Assembly (NCBI RefSeq): GCF_003989665.1
Contig: NZ_RZIJ01000040.1
Span: 1-35,251 of the forward strand
DNA: 35,251 bases
Reading direction: 5' to 3'
DNA from: Azospirillum doebereinerae
GTDB lineage: Bacteria > Pseudomonadota > Alphaproteobacteria > Azospirillales > Azospirillaceae
Shown in pieces: positions 10,231-17,291 of this stretch. A program made the position numbers and the translations under genes. The notes beneath the pieces were generated by a model that was given only the letters and a program-made list of their open reading frames with translations, searched no databases and was not told where the DNA came from. How positions within the stretch are numbered: position 1 is the first letter of the stretch; each line of letters begins with the position of its first letter.

Positions 10231-10260
10231 ACATTCCCCAAGGTTTCCCAACGTTCCCAG
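10231..10260 (-). repeat. three ~10-bp near-repeats in dusA 5' leader
   Basis: On the minus strand the dusA leader reads CTGGGAACGT, TGGGAAACCT, TGGGGAATGT in exact 10-bp phase just before the ATG. The last unit supplies the ribosome-binding site; the others look like extra Shine-Dalgarno-like copies. A short duplication is the simplest origin. Confidence 0.45.
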
Positions 10261-10543
10261 ACATTCTGTTGCGCCGAGTAGCACATCGCTGTACCGCTCA
10301 CTCCCATGTTGTACCCGACCGGGGGCAGGCATGGGAACCATCGTCCCTCGCAAGCGAAAGAGCGGCAGCACCGCCTATCTTGAGCGCCGCCATCGACCTG
10401 ACGCTAGCGCGCTGATCGAGGACGGCCATGGCGCCGCGCTGGCACGCTCCAGGGGCGAGAAGACGAGACCCGTTCCAAGACTGACCAGTGTCCCCAAGAT
10501 GCCGATGAAGAGCCCAATGACGAAGTACCAAGGGGAGTGTTCA
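10261..10543. other. intergenic region between dusA and the secreted-protein gene
   Basis: Together with the dusA leader this makes a 314-bp gap between divergent genes, so it should hold both promoters, but I see no convincing -35/-10 pair. The plus frame of the downstream gene stays open back to 10331, yet that part looks non-coding. On the minus strand (10545-10375) a 56-codon frame encodes a hydrophobic stretch, SPWYFVIGLFIGILGTLVSLG, that resembles a membrane helix. It lacks an ATG, GTG or TTG start near the helix. Confidence 0.4.
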
Positions 10544-11167
10544 ATGATGTTTTGGCATCGTCTGGCGTTTGCGGGGCTTTTCGTCGCCGCGTCCGTCGTT
10601 TCGATGACGGCTGGCGCCCAGCAACCCGCGCCGCTGCAAGCGGGCGAAATCCTGGAGAACGGTGGCGGGCAGCAGGTCAAGGTGCTCCAATGCCGACCGG
10701 TTTCCTACGGTCGCGAATGTCAGACGGTTGCCTGGGAGAATGGGCGCGCGGCCTCCAACCCGGCTTGGTGGGACGAAGACATGCTGCGGAAGGGTGACGC
10801 GCGTGTCCGGGAGTCCCTGGGGAAGCCGCCACGCGGTGGGGTCAAGACGGATGCGCAGGCCAACCTCCCCACACCCTTGGGGCAGGTCCCGAAAGTCCAC
10901 GCCGGCGATCTCCCCAAAGCGGCGGCGGACGGCGCTCCGGCTGCTGGTGGGCGGGTACCCGACGGCGCCTATAAGTGTCAGATGTGGATGGGCTCAAGCT
11001 ATGTGAACTTGGGCATGGTACGCAGCGCCGGAGGCGTGCTGAATCCCGATCCACTCGCAAAGGTGGGGGCGACGATCACCGGCGTGACGCCGTCCGCGGA
11101 CGGCATGACGATCAGCTACACGACGGCCCGCGGGTATCGCGAGAGCATGGACTGCACGCGCGAATAG
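10544..11167 (+). CDS. secreted protein of unknown function
   Basis: This is a 207-residue protein that I do not recognise. It starts with a clear Sec signal peptide (MMFWHRLAFAGLFVAA, cleavage likely after TAGAQ or nearby). A proline- and alanine-rich middle region follows, then a compact C-terminal part of about 65 residues beginning at PDGAYKCQMW. Four cysteines remain in the mature protein, two near the start (QCRPVSYGREC) and two in the C-terminal part (YKC and MDC), which would allow two disulfides in the periplasm. ATG 10544 follows AGGGGAG (10531-10537), an excellent ribosome-binding site, so the in-frame upstream extension is rejected. It stands alone between dusA and the MYG1-family gene. 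Confidence 0.75.
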   Translation: MMFWHRLAFAGLFVAASVVSMTAGAQQPAPLQAGEILENGGGQQVKVLQCRPVSYGRECQTVAWENGRAASNPAWWDEDMLRKGDARVRESLGKPPRGGVKTDAQANLPTPLGQVPKVHAGDLPKAAADGAPAAGGRVPDGAYKCQMWMGSSYVNLGMVRSAGGVLNPDPLAKVGATITGVTPSADGMTISYTTARGYRESMDCTRE

Positions 11168-11399
11168 CGGAACAGACCGTGGCCGCGGCGTTCGATTCTT
11201 CGGACGGGCCATTCTGGAAATCATTGACCCCGACGCCGTCTGCGGGGAGAAGGTGGCGGCATGAACCGCGCTTCCGCTTCGATGGCGCGGGCGAATATCG
11301 GGCGCAGGGCCGTGGCCGCCGCTTGGCGGTCGATGGTCTGGCACCCCGGGGGATCGTCGACCGCATGGGGCGGGAGACGGGCGGATTTCCGAGAGCCAT

Positions 11400-11425
11400 C
11401 GCGGGATCCTGGCGCGGGATCCTGG
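11400..11425 (+). repeat. 13-bp perfect tandem duplication
   Basis: CGCGGGATCCTGG occurs twice head-to-tail, ending 17 bp before the ATG of the MYG1-family gene and just ahead of its ribosome-binding site (TTAGGAG). It is a short tandem duplication in the leader with no obvious function. Confidence 0.7.
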
Positions 11426-11442
11426 ATGGTTAGGAGATCGGC

Positions 11443-12420
11443 ATGACCAACGGACTTCGGCTTGTCACCCACGGCGGGTCGTTCCACTGCGACGAGGCGT
11501 TCGGCTACGCCATCCTGCGCCGTGCCTTGCCGCCGGAGGCGCTGGCCGCTTCCACGCTGGCGCGCACCCGCGACCCGCGCGTGATCGAGGCCGCCGACAT
11601 CGTCTGGGATGTCGGCGGCGTCTTCGACCCGGAGCGCCGCCGGTTCGACCACCACCAGAAGGGTGCCCCGGTGCGTCCCGGCGGCTCCCCCTACTCCTCG
11701 GCCGGTCTCCTGTGGGCCGCCTACGGCCGCGACGCGGTGCGCAACATCCTGGCGGGGCGCGGCGGCGAGGATGTGGTCGAGCGGCTCTGGACCGAGGTGG
11801 ACGAGCAGGTGGTCCGTCTCGTCGACCTCGCCGACAACGGCCTGCGCCCCGTCCCCGACTTCGGCGACGAGGGACTCGACCGCGCGGCCAGGATCGCCGA
11901 GGGAATGGCCCTGCCGTCCGTTGTCGAGGCGCTGAATCTGCCGTGGGACGCCGATCCAGCCAACCGCTCCCAGGGCGAGGACGAGCGCTTCGCCAGGGCG
12001 GCCGAGATCGTCGGCGCCTTCCTCGACGGCCGCATCGAGCGGAGCCGCGCGCGTCTCGCGGCCTACGACACCGTCCTGGACGCGCACGCGCGTTCGGCCG
12101 ACCCGCGCGTGCTGGAGCTTGCCCGCGGCATGCCGTGGCAGGGACCGGCGCACGACGCGGACCTTCCGGTGTTGTTCGCGGTCTATCCGGACAAGGGCGG
12201 GGATGCCTGGATGGTCGGCTGCATGCCGCCCGAGCCGGGCAGCTTCGCCCAGAAGCTGCCGCTGCCCCAGGCGTGGGCCGGCCTGCGCGACGCCGAACTC
12301 GTGCGCGTGTCCGGGGTGCCGGACGCCGTGTTCTGCCACCTCAACCGCTTCATCGGCGGTGCCCGCTCACGCGCTGGCGCGCTGGCGATGGCCCGCCTTG
12401 CCATCGAACTCGCCCCCTGA
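11443..12420 (+). CDS. MYG1/UPF0160 family metal-dependent hydrolase
   Basis: This 325-residue protein is of the MYG1 (GAMM1) family, DHH-like predicted nucleases/phosphoesterases. Metal-ligand motifs are THGGSFHCDEAFGYAIL (His10, His15, Asp17), DVGGVFDPERRRFDHHQKG (Asp56, Asp69, His70, His71) and a later VDLADNG. The C-terminal part has the family's GGARSRAGALAMA segment. Eukaryotic MYG1 is a 3'-5' RNA exonuclease; the bacterial role is not established, so RNase activity here is an inference. TTAGGAG lies 7 bases before the ATG. The gene converges with paiB across an 82-bp gap that holds a hairpin. Confidence 0.88.
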   Translation: MTNGLRLVTHGGSFHCDEAFGYAILRRALPPEALAASTLARTRDPRVIEAADIVWDVGGVFDPERRRFDHHQKGAPVRPGGSPYSSAGLLWAAYGRDAVRNILAGRGGEDVVERLWTEVDEQVVRLVDLADNGLRPVPDFGDEGLDRAARIAEGMALPSVVEALNLPWDADPANRSQGEDERFARAAEIVGAFLDGRIERSRARLAAYDTVLDAHARSADPRVLELARGMPWQGPAHDADLPVLFAVYPDKGGDAWMVGCMPPEPGSFAQKLPLPQAWAGLRDAELVRVSGVPDAVFCHLNRFIGGARSRAGALAMARLAIELAP

Positions 12421-12428
12421 TCGGCCGC

Positions 12429-12458
12429 GCCCCGTTCTGGCAGAGGGCGGAACAGGGC
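12429..12458. terminator. hairpin between convergent MYG1-family gene and paiB
   Basis: GCCCCGTTC (12429-12437) pairs with GAACAGGGC (12450-12458), with one mismatch around a 12-base loop. No U-tract follows. Its position between convergent genes suggests a shared transcription terminator. Confidence 0.4.
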
Positions 12459-12502
12459 CGCTCCGTTGACGGTCGGGGGAAGGATCGGACGGGGCGGTGG
12501 CA

Positions 12503-13126
12503 TCAGGTCGGAATGAGCGCGGCGACGTCCCGGTCGGTGTTTCGGTCGCTGGCGGCGAGCCCCACGGCCACCCCGGCCCGGTCGGCGGCGGGCCGGTTCT
12601 GGCTCATCTTGCGCTTCCCCTCGATTCGCGCGATCGGCAACCGCAGGCCGACGATGCCGCGCAACTGCGCGCGGATGAAATCGTCCGGGGCGTCGGCGAC
12701 GGCCCAGGGGGCAGCCCGCGTCCCTTCGTGGAGGTCCGTCAGCCGGGTGACCACGTCGAGCAGCCGATCCGCGTCGTCGAAGAATTCGGCCGGGCCGTAG
12801 GCGTGCACCGCGACGTAGTTCCAGGTCGGCACCACCTTTCCATGCTCGCCCTTCGCCGCGTACCAGGACGGGGAGACGTAAGCCTCCGGGCCGGTGAACA
12901 ACGCGATGGCGTCGCCGACCGCAGGCTGCTTCCATTGCGGGTTGGCGCGGGCCAGATGGCCGTAGAGGGTGCCGTTCGGACCTTCGTCAGGCGCCAGGAA
13001 CAGCGGCAACGGCGTCGCCATGAGCCCCTCGCCGGTGGCGGTCACGAGGTTGGCAAGGCGCGCCTCCCGCATCGCCGCGTGCAGGGTCGGCAGGTCATCC
13101 TCGCGGAAGGCGGGCGGGACATACAT
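12503..13126 (-). CDS. paiB: PaiB-family FMN-binding regulator
   Basis: This is a 207-residue protein of the PaiB/FMN-binding-2 family, which has a split-barrel flavin fold. It starts with MYVPPAFREDD and continues with HAAMREARLANLVTATGEG, LYGHLARANPQW and SPSWYAAKGEHGKVVPTWNY, all characteristic of PaiB. In Bacillus PaiB is linked to negative regulation of sporulation and protease genes; in Proteobacteria the role is unclear. It is divergent from a MocR-type regulator with only 12 bp between the outermost possible starts, an arrangement that suggests the MocR protein controls it. A GGAG ribosome-binding site lies 8 bases before the ATG. Confidence 0.9.
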   Translation of the reverse strand: MYVPPAFREDDLPTLHAAMREARLANLVTATGEGLMATPLPLFLAPDEGPNGTLYGHLARANPQWKQPAVGDAIALFTGPEAYVSPSWYAAKGEHGKVVPTWNYVAVHAYGPAEFFDDADRLLDVVTRLTDLHEGTRAAPWAVADAPDDFIRAQLRGIVGLRLPIARIEGKRKMSQNRPAADRAGVAVGLAASDRNTDRDVAALIPT

Positions 13127-13138
13127 CGAGGCGTCTCC

Positions 13139-14734
13139 ATGTCAGGGCGTGGCTGGATCATGGAGCGCGACTGGCCCACAATGAACGTCCAGTTTCACGC
13201 ATTCCTGATGGGCCAGTTCATCGACATGCCGGAGCATCCATCGCAGTCGCGACTCACCGACAGGATCTGCCAGTCGATCCGGGACCGGATCGCCTCCGGG
13301 GTCCTCGCTTCCGGCGCTCGGGTGCCGTCGACTCGGGCGTTGGCCGCGGAATGGGGGGCTTCCCGCACGACCGTAACCGCGGCCTACGATCAGCTGATCG
13401 CCGAAGGCTACCTGGAAGCGCGCCAGGGGGCCGCCACCCGGGTCGCGTCCGGCCTTCCGCAATCGCCACTTCCGTCGCAGCACCCTGCGTCCCGGCATCG
13501 GAAGTCCGTGGAACCATCCGGCAACCTGTCCGCCTACGGCCGGCGGCTGGCGGCCTTCGCCATCCCGACCGAGGGTGATCGCAAGGCGCTGGCGGTCGAT
13601 TTCCGCTATGGCGACATCGCGGGCGACGACTTCCCGCGCCTGGCGTGGAAGCGGGCCGTCACGGCCGCGCTGCTCCGCAAGCGGCCCAGCCTGCGGTATG
13701 GCGATCCGTCCGGTTCGCCGCGCCTGCGGACCGCCCTGCAAGGCTATCTCTGGCGGGCACGGGCCATGCGGTGCGAACCGGACCAGATCGTCATCGTCAA
13801 CGGCTCGCAGCAGGGCATCGACCTTTGCGCGCGGCTGCTGCTGGACCCGGCCGACCGGGTGCTGATGGAGAATCCCGGCTACGGCTTGGCCCGGCAGGTG
13901 TTCCAGGCGGCGGGGGCCGACGTCATCCCGATCCCGGTCGACGAGGACGGCATGAGGACCGAGCGCCTTCCTCCGGCGCGTCTCGCCTACACCACGCCGT
14001 CCCATCAGTTCCCGCTCGGCGGCGTCATGTCGGCGGCGCGTCGCCGTGACCTGCTGGCTTGGGCCGAGCGCGGCGGCGGGTACGTCATCGAGGACGACTA
14101 CGACGGCGAGTACCGCTTCGACGTCTCGCCCATCCCGGCCTTGCAGGTCCTAGACGATGCCGGGCGCGTCATCCACCTCGGCACGGTCTCGAAGATCCTG
14201 TCACCGGACCTGCGCCTCGGCTACCTCGTCGTCCCCGAGACGATGGCCCCGGTCTTCGCGAAGGCGAAGAGGCTGGCGGACCGGCACACGCCGGGGCCGG
14301 AACAGGAGGCGCTGGCCGACCTGATCGAGAGCGGCGCCTATGAGAGGCACATCAGGCGGGTCCGCCGCAGGAACGGCGAACGCCGCTCCGCGCTCCTCGC
14401 CGCGCTGGCCGAGACGTTCGGCAAGGATGTCACGGTCGTCGGAGCCGCGGCCGGGCTCCATGTCCTGGTCTGGCTGAACAGCGTGCCGCGAGTTCGGGAA
14501 GAGGCGCTGATCGCGAGAGCGTGGGCGGCGGGCGTGGGCATCTATCCCGTCGGCCCGCTCTTCGACCCGGCCGCGGCCGCGCCGGATCTCGCGACGGCCG
14601 GACTGGTCGTGGGCTATGCAAGCCTCGACGAGGAGGCGATCCGACGGGGCGTTCGGCTGTTGAGGCAAGTGGTCGACGAGAGCCAGCCTGATCGGCCGGG
14701 GTCGTCCTGCCGCTGGCCGCCGAGAAGCAACTGA
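13139..14734 (+). CDS. MocR/PdxR-type GntR-aminotransferase regulator
   Basis: This 531-residue transcription factor joins an N-terminal GntR winged helix (about residues 35-105: VPSTRALAAEWGASRTTVTA, then QLIAEGYLEARQGAATRV) to a fold-type I aminotransferase-like domain (about 150-515). The effector domain keeps the PLP-binding features VIEDDYDGEYRFD and GTVSKILSPDLRLGYLVVP, with the Schiff-base lysine at Lys352, so it should bind pyridoxal phosphate. The start is uncertain: ATG 13139 has GAGG upstream, while ATG 13160 and 13181 are also in frame and would leave more room for a divergent promoter. Such regulators usually control the adjacent divergent gene, here paiB. Confidence 0.88.
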   Translation: MSGRGWIMERDWPTMNVQFHAFLMGQFIDMPEHPSQSRLTDRICQSIRDRIASGVLASGARVPSTRALAAEWGASRTTVTAAYDQLIAEGYLEARQGAATRVASGLPQSPLPSQHPASRHRKSVEPSGNLSAYGRRLAAFAIPTEGDRKALAVDFRYGDIAGDDFPRLAWKRAVTAALLRKRPSLRYGDPSGSPRLRTALQGYLWRARAMRCEPDQIVIVNGSQQGIDLCARLLLDPADRVLMENPGYGLARQVFQAAGADVIPIPVDEDGMRTERLPPARLAYTTPSHQFPLGGVMSAARRRDLLAWAERGGGYVIEDDYDGEYRFDVSPIPALQVLDDAGRVIHLGTVSKILSPDLRLGYLVVPETMAPVFAKAKRLADRHTPGPEQEALADLIESGAYERHIRRVRRRNGERRSALLAALAETFGKDVTVVGAAAGLHVLVWLNSVPRVREEALIARAWAAGVGIYPVGPLFDPAAAAPDLATAGLVVGYASLDEEAIRRGVRLLRQVVDESQPDRPGSSCRWPPRSN

Positions 14735-14825
14735 CGATCCGGTGTCCGGTTTCCAGGTCCATGGGCTCCTCTGGCCGATCCCGTCCGTCGAGATGGGGGG
14801 AGGCGCAGGTGAGCCTCCTCCGGAT

Positions 14826-15048
14826 TGGTGGACACCTCTGTTAAGCTCCCGCTGGGAGCGGAGAGGTGGACATGACGACGAAACGGCGCTTCTTCACGGA
14901 CAAGTTCAAGCGGGAGGCCGTGGCCCTGCTGGAAAGCAGCGGCCGGCCCCTGGAGCAGGTTGCCAAGGAAGGCAGCGTCCGAACCGAAACGTGCGGCCGT
15001 GCGGGCCGGTTCTCCGATCCGGAAACCAAACTGTTCATTGCGCTATGA
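14826..15048 (+). mobile_element. truncated IS3-family element: left end and orfA start
   Basis: TGGTGGACACCTCTGTTAAG at 14826 looks like an IS3-type terminal repeat. It is followed by a ribosome-binding site and an ORF from ATG 14872 whose first 33 residues (MTTKRRFFTDKFKREAVALL, then ESSGRPLEQVAKE) match the orfA helix-turn-helix of IS3-family transposases. From about 14970 the sequence no longer follows the family (a GI-x-x-S-x-L-x-x-W segment is expected) and the frame stops at 15048 after an unrelated tail. OrfB and the right end are missing. This is a dead fragment marking a past insertion or rearrangement at the left border of the NHLM region. Confidence 0.7.
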
Positions 15049-15129
15049 TTGACCGCTCCATCTGCGGCAAGACGCGGGAATCGACGTCTGCCGGACAACG
15101 GAATTGTCGTTGCGCACTTTGGAATCTTC

Positions 15130-15449
15130 TCAAAATTTGTCCGGTCCGCTGGCGATCGCCGAACGGTTTTCACCAGCCCGGCTGTTGCAGGGCGACGGCG
15201 CACCCCCGGCGACGAACTCCAGCAGGTCGTCGGGCAGCTCGTCGTCGATCGCTTCCGATGGCTGCGGCAACACGATGTGGATTTCCAAGGGAGCGTCGGC
15301 AAAAATCACGGGTTGGAGCCGGGCGGCAGATCGAGGTCGTTGTTGGTGATGCGCAGGAACATGGCGCGCGGGTCCGCCGGCGCTTGCCGACGCAGGTCGG
15401 GATTCCGCTCGGCCGCATCGAACAGCACATTCTCGAAAAATTTCCGCGT
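15130..15449 (-). pseudogene. NHLP leader-peptide (RiPP precursor) gene, frame-disrupted
   Basis: Minus-strand translation gives a nitrile-hydratase-like leader peptide split over two frames. The first part, from 15449, has TRKFFENVLFDAAERNPDLR, ADPRA and LDLPPG, then stops at 15308-15306. One base out of frame it continues as VIFADAPLEIHIVLPQP, then ELPDDLLEFVAGG. Both halves fit the NHLP pattern (TRxxFExxL, DPxxR, ADPRA, LPxG, IHIVLPxP, ELxDxxLExVAGG). The double glycine (15207-15202) is the expected C39 cleavage site; it is followed by a 23-residue core with one cysteine, starting APSPCNS. A third frame (15598-15446) supplies a plausible N-terminus, PDEAGDIPEPTTR. The gene is probably inactivated by 1-bp losses. 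It fits the NHLM exporters downstream. Confidence 0.65.
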
Positions 15450-15755
15450 GTCGTCGGTTCGGGGATATCGCCGGCTTCGTCCGGCAGGGCCAACGCGTGT
15501 CCGGCGCGCAGAAGGGGTTGCCGAAAATCCCAACGGACCCAGCCACCATCCCATTCGCTCAGAGGGACGCTCCGGTCCGGGAGCCATTGGGGCGGACATT
15601 ATCCCGTTGCCAATATGACCGGGATTTAAACCGGGCGGAGTCGATCAGGAAGATTACCGGACAATAAAAAGAAGCAGATTCTTCATATTTCTCAAGCATC
15701 TTCGTAAGAGCAAACCATACACTGGCTCCTATTCGGACAGCGGGATGTGCGTTTA
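15450..15755. other. divergent region between NHLP precursor remnant and araC-type gene
   Basis: About 300 bp lie between the recognisable leader-peptide start and the AraC-type gene. The part at 15446-15598 stays open on the minus strand in a third frame and reads as protein-like sequence (EWDGGWVRWDFRQPLLRAG). It may be a longer N-terminus or a separate decayed gene. 15600-15755 is clearly AT-richer than its surroundings and should hold the promoters of both divergent genes; no operator palindrome is obvious. Confidence 0.4.
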
Positions 15756-16814
15756 ATGGACGACAGCAACGTCGACGATTCGGGCACGGTGAAACAGGTT
15801 TTGCCATGCGACAGCCTGGACACCTCCAGGTTGCCGCCCGAGGCCCGGCTGGATGCCCTGCGGGAAGCGATGGGCGTGCTGCTCGACGTCACGCCGGCGG
15901 ATTCGGACGAAGGACGGTTGCCGGCCCGTTTCGATGCCTGGCTGATGGGGCCGGCGGTGCTGGCCGAGGTCGACCTCCCCAGCCTAAGCTATATCCGAAC
16001 GCCGGGCGCCATCGCGCGCGATGGGCGCGACTGCCTGATGGTGCAGGTCTACCGCGAGGGGCAGAGCCGGGTCGTCGGCGGCGCGTCCGAGACGATCATC
16101 CGGCCGGGCGATCTGATGATCACCGACTTCGCGCAGCCGATCGCGACGGAAGAGACGCGGATCATGAACATCAGCCTGATGGTTCCGCGCGATCAACTGG
16201 CCCCGCTGCTGCGCGATCCCGACGCCCATGGCGGTCGCCGGGTGGCGGGAGACCGTCCGCTCGCCCGCCTCGTCGGCGCGCATCTGTCCAGCCTCGCGCG
16301 GGAGGCGCCGCACATCCCGGTCGCCGAGGCGGAGACGGTGCTGGCGGGCACGCTCCAACTGGTTGCCGCCGCGCTGAACGGCGAGCCGGACGCGGCGACC
16401 GTCGGCGGCGTGCGGGGCAGCGTGGTGCGGGAGATCCGTGCCTTCATCGACGCCAACATCCTCGACCCCGGCCTGGGACCGGACCGCATCATGGCGGTCT
16501 TCCGAATTCCGCGCTCGACGCTCTACCGGCTGTTCCAGCCCTATGGCGGAATCGTCCACCACATCCAACGGCGCCGCCTGCACCGGGCGCTCGCCGACCT
16601 CAGCAATCCCGGTTGCAACCACATGACCGTGGCGGAGTTCGGCGCCATGGCCGGCTACACCCATCCGCATGACTTCATCCGGGCCTTCCGGCGCGCCTTC
16701 GGCATGACGCCCGGCGACGTCCGTCACCAGGCCCGCCTCGCCGGCCGGGCGCGCTGGTCACGCCCCACGACCGTCCAGCCCGCCTGGGTCGACTGGATCC
16801 GGGCGATGAACTGA
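15756..16814 (+). CDS. AraC-family transcriptional regulator
   Basis: This 352-residue regulator has an N-terminal sensor part like the AraC-binding-2 family (about residues 50-200, including TETRIMNISLMVPRDQL-like strands). The C-terminal AraC double helix-turn-helix spans about 230-330: ILDPGLGPDRIMAVFRIPRS, then STLYRLFQPYGG, and the second helix pair ending in FIRAFRRAFGMTPGDVRHQA. ATG 15756 is used; a GTG at 15747 in frame is also possible, and neither has a strong ribosome-binding site. It sits between the NHLP precursor remnant (divergent) and the NHLM export genes (same strand, 477 bp away), so it is the likely local regulator. This is an inference from position. Confidence 0.88.
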   Translation: MDDSNVDDSGTVKQVLPCDSLDTSRLPPEARLDALREAMGVLLDVTPADSDEGRLPARFDAWLMGPAVLAEVDLPSLSYIRTPGAIARDGRDCLMVQVYREGQSRVVGGASETIIRPGDLMITDFAQPIATEETRIMNISLMVPRDQLAPLLRDPDAHGGRRVAGDRPLARLVGAHLSSLAREAPHIPVAEAETVLAGTLQLVAAALNGEPDAATVGGVRGSVVREIRAFIDANILDPGLGPDRIMAVFRIPRSTLYRLFQPYGGIVHHIQRRRLHRALADLSNPGCNHMTVAEFGAMAGYTHPHDFIRAFRRAFGMTPGDVRHQARLAGRARWSRPTTVQPAWVDWIRAMN

Positions 16815-17012
16815 CGGGATGCCCGGCCGCCGCACCCGGTAAAGCTCATCGGAAAAGTCGGCGAAGGCCGCGACCCGCCGTCGCATGAAGGCGAGGATCG
16901 CCGGGGTGCGCGGGAAGCTGTCGATGCGCCAGACGCTGCCGGGGCCGGGTGAAAAGCCGGGCACGCGGCTGCGCGCGCCGTCCCACCGGATTCCCCGAAC
17001 GTCCCAGCCGGC
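16758..17012 (-). pseudogene. unrecognised coding fragment antisense to araC 3' end
   Basis: On the minus strand this frame has about 85% G/C at third positions and protein-like sequence: GWDVRGIRWDG, then FSPGPGSVWRIDSFPRTPAI, LAFMRRRVAAFADFSDELYR. It ends at 16758, overlapping the last 57 bp of the AraC-type gene. A GTG at 16964 could start a 68-residue protein, but the coding character begins upstream of it with no start codon, so I read it as the 3' part of a lost gene. I do not recognise the family. The remaining DNA up to 17291 shows no gene and should include the promoter of the NHLM operon. Confidence 0.35.
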
Positions 17013-17291
17013 GGGTTTCCCCGATCCGGTGGGACGATGGGACGTACGCCGGGCTCGGTGAGACGGCGGGCATTCCGGCGAGGGGGCGTCGTCGAGTGTC
17101 GCTGGCGGCTGGAGCGGCGTTCGGTCCTATCATCGCCACGGGTCGGATGGTGCTTCAAACCAGAGTGGACGGTCGCAGGGTGGACAGGTCGATGGAGTCA
17201 AGGCTGGGGAGCGGCGCCGGTCCGCGTCCGTCGGATACCCCCCGGCCGCCTCGCCATCCCAACCGCTGATCCATTGAGGGAGCCGGACCGC

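Noticed and set aside
11261..11446. A 61-codon plus-strand ORF with a purine-rich site upstream, overlapping the MYG1-family start.
   Set aside because: The composition is Arg/Ala/Trp-rich with no recognisable pattern, and it runs through the 13-bp repeat. It is probably a chance frame.
15300..15315. Programmed -1 ribosomal frameshifting in the NHLP precursor.
   Set aside because: The junction (TCCAACCCGTGA) lacks a canonical X-XXY-YYZ slippery heptamer, and a second frame break further upstream is likely. Mutation is the simpler explanation.
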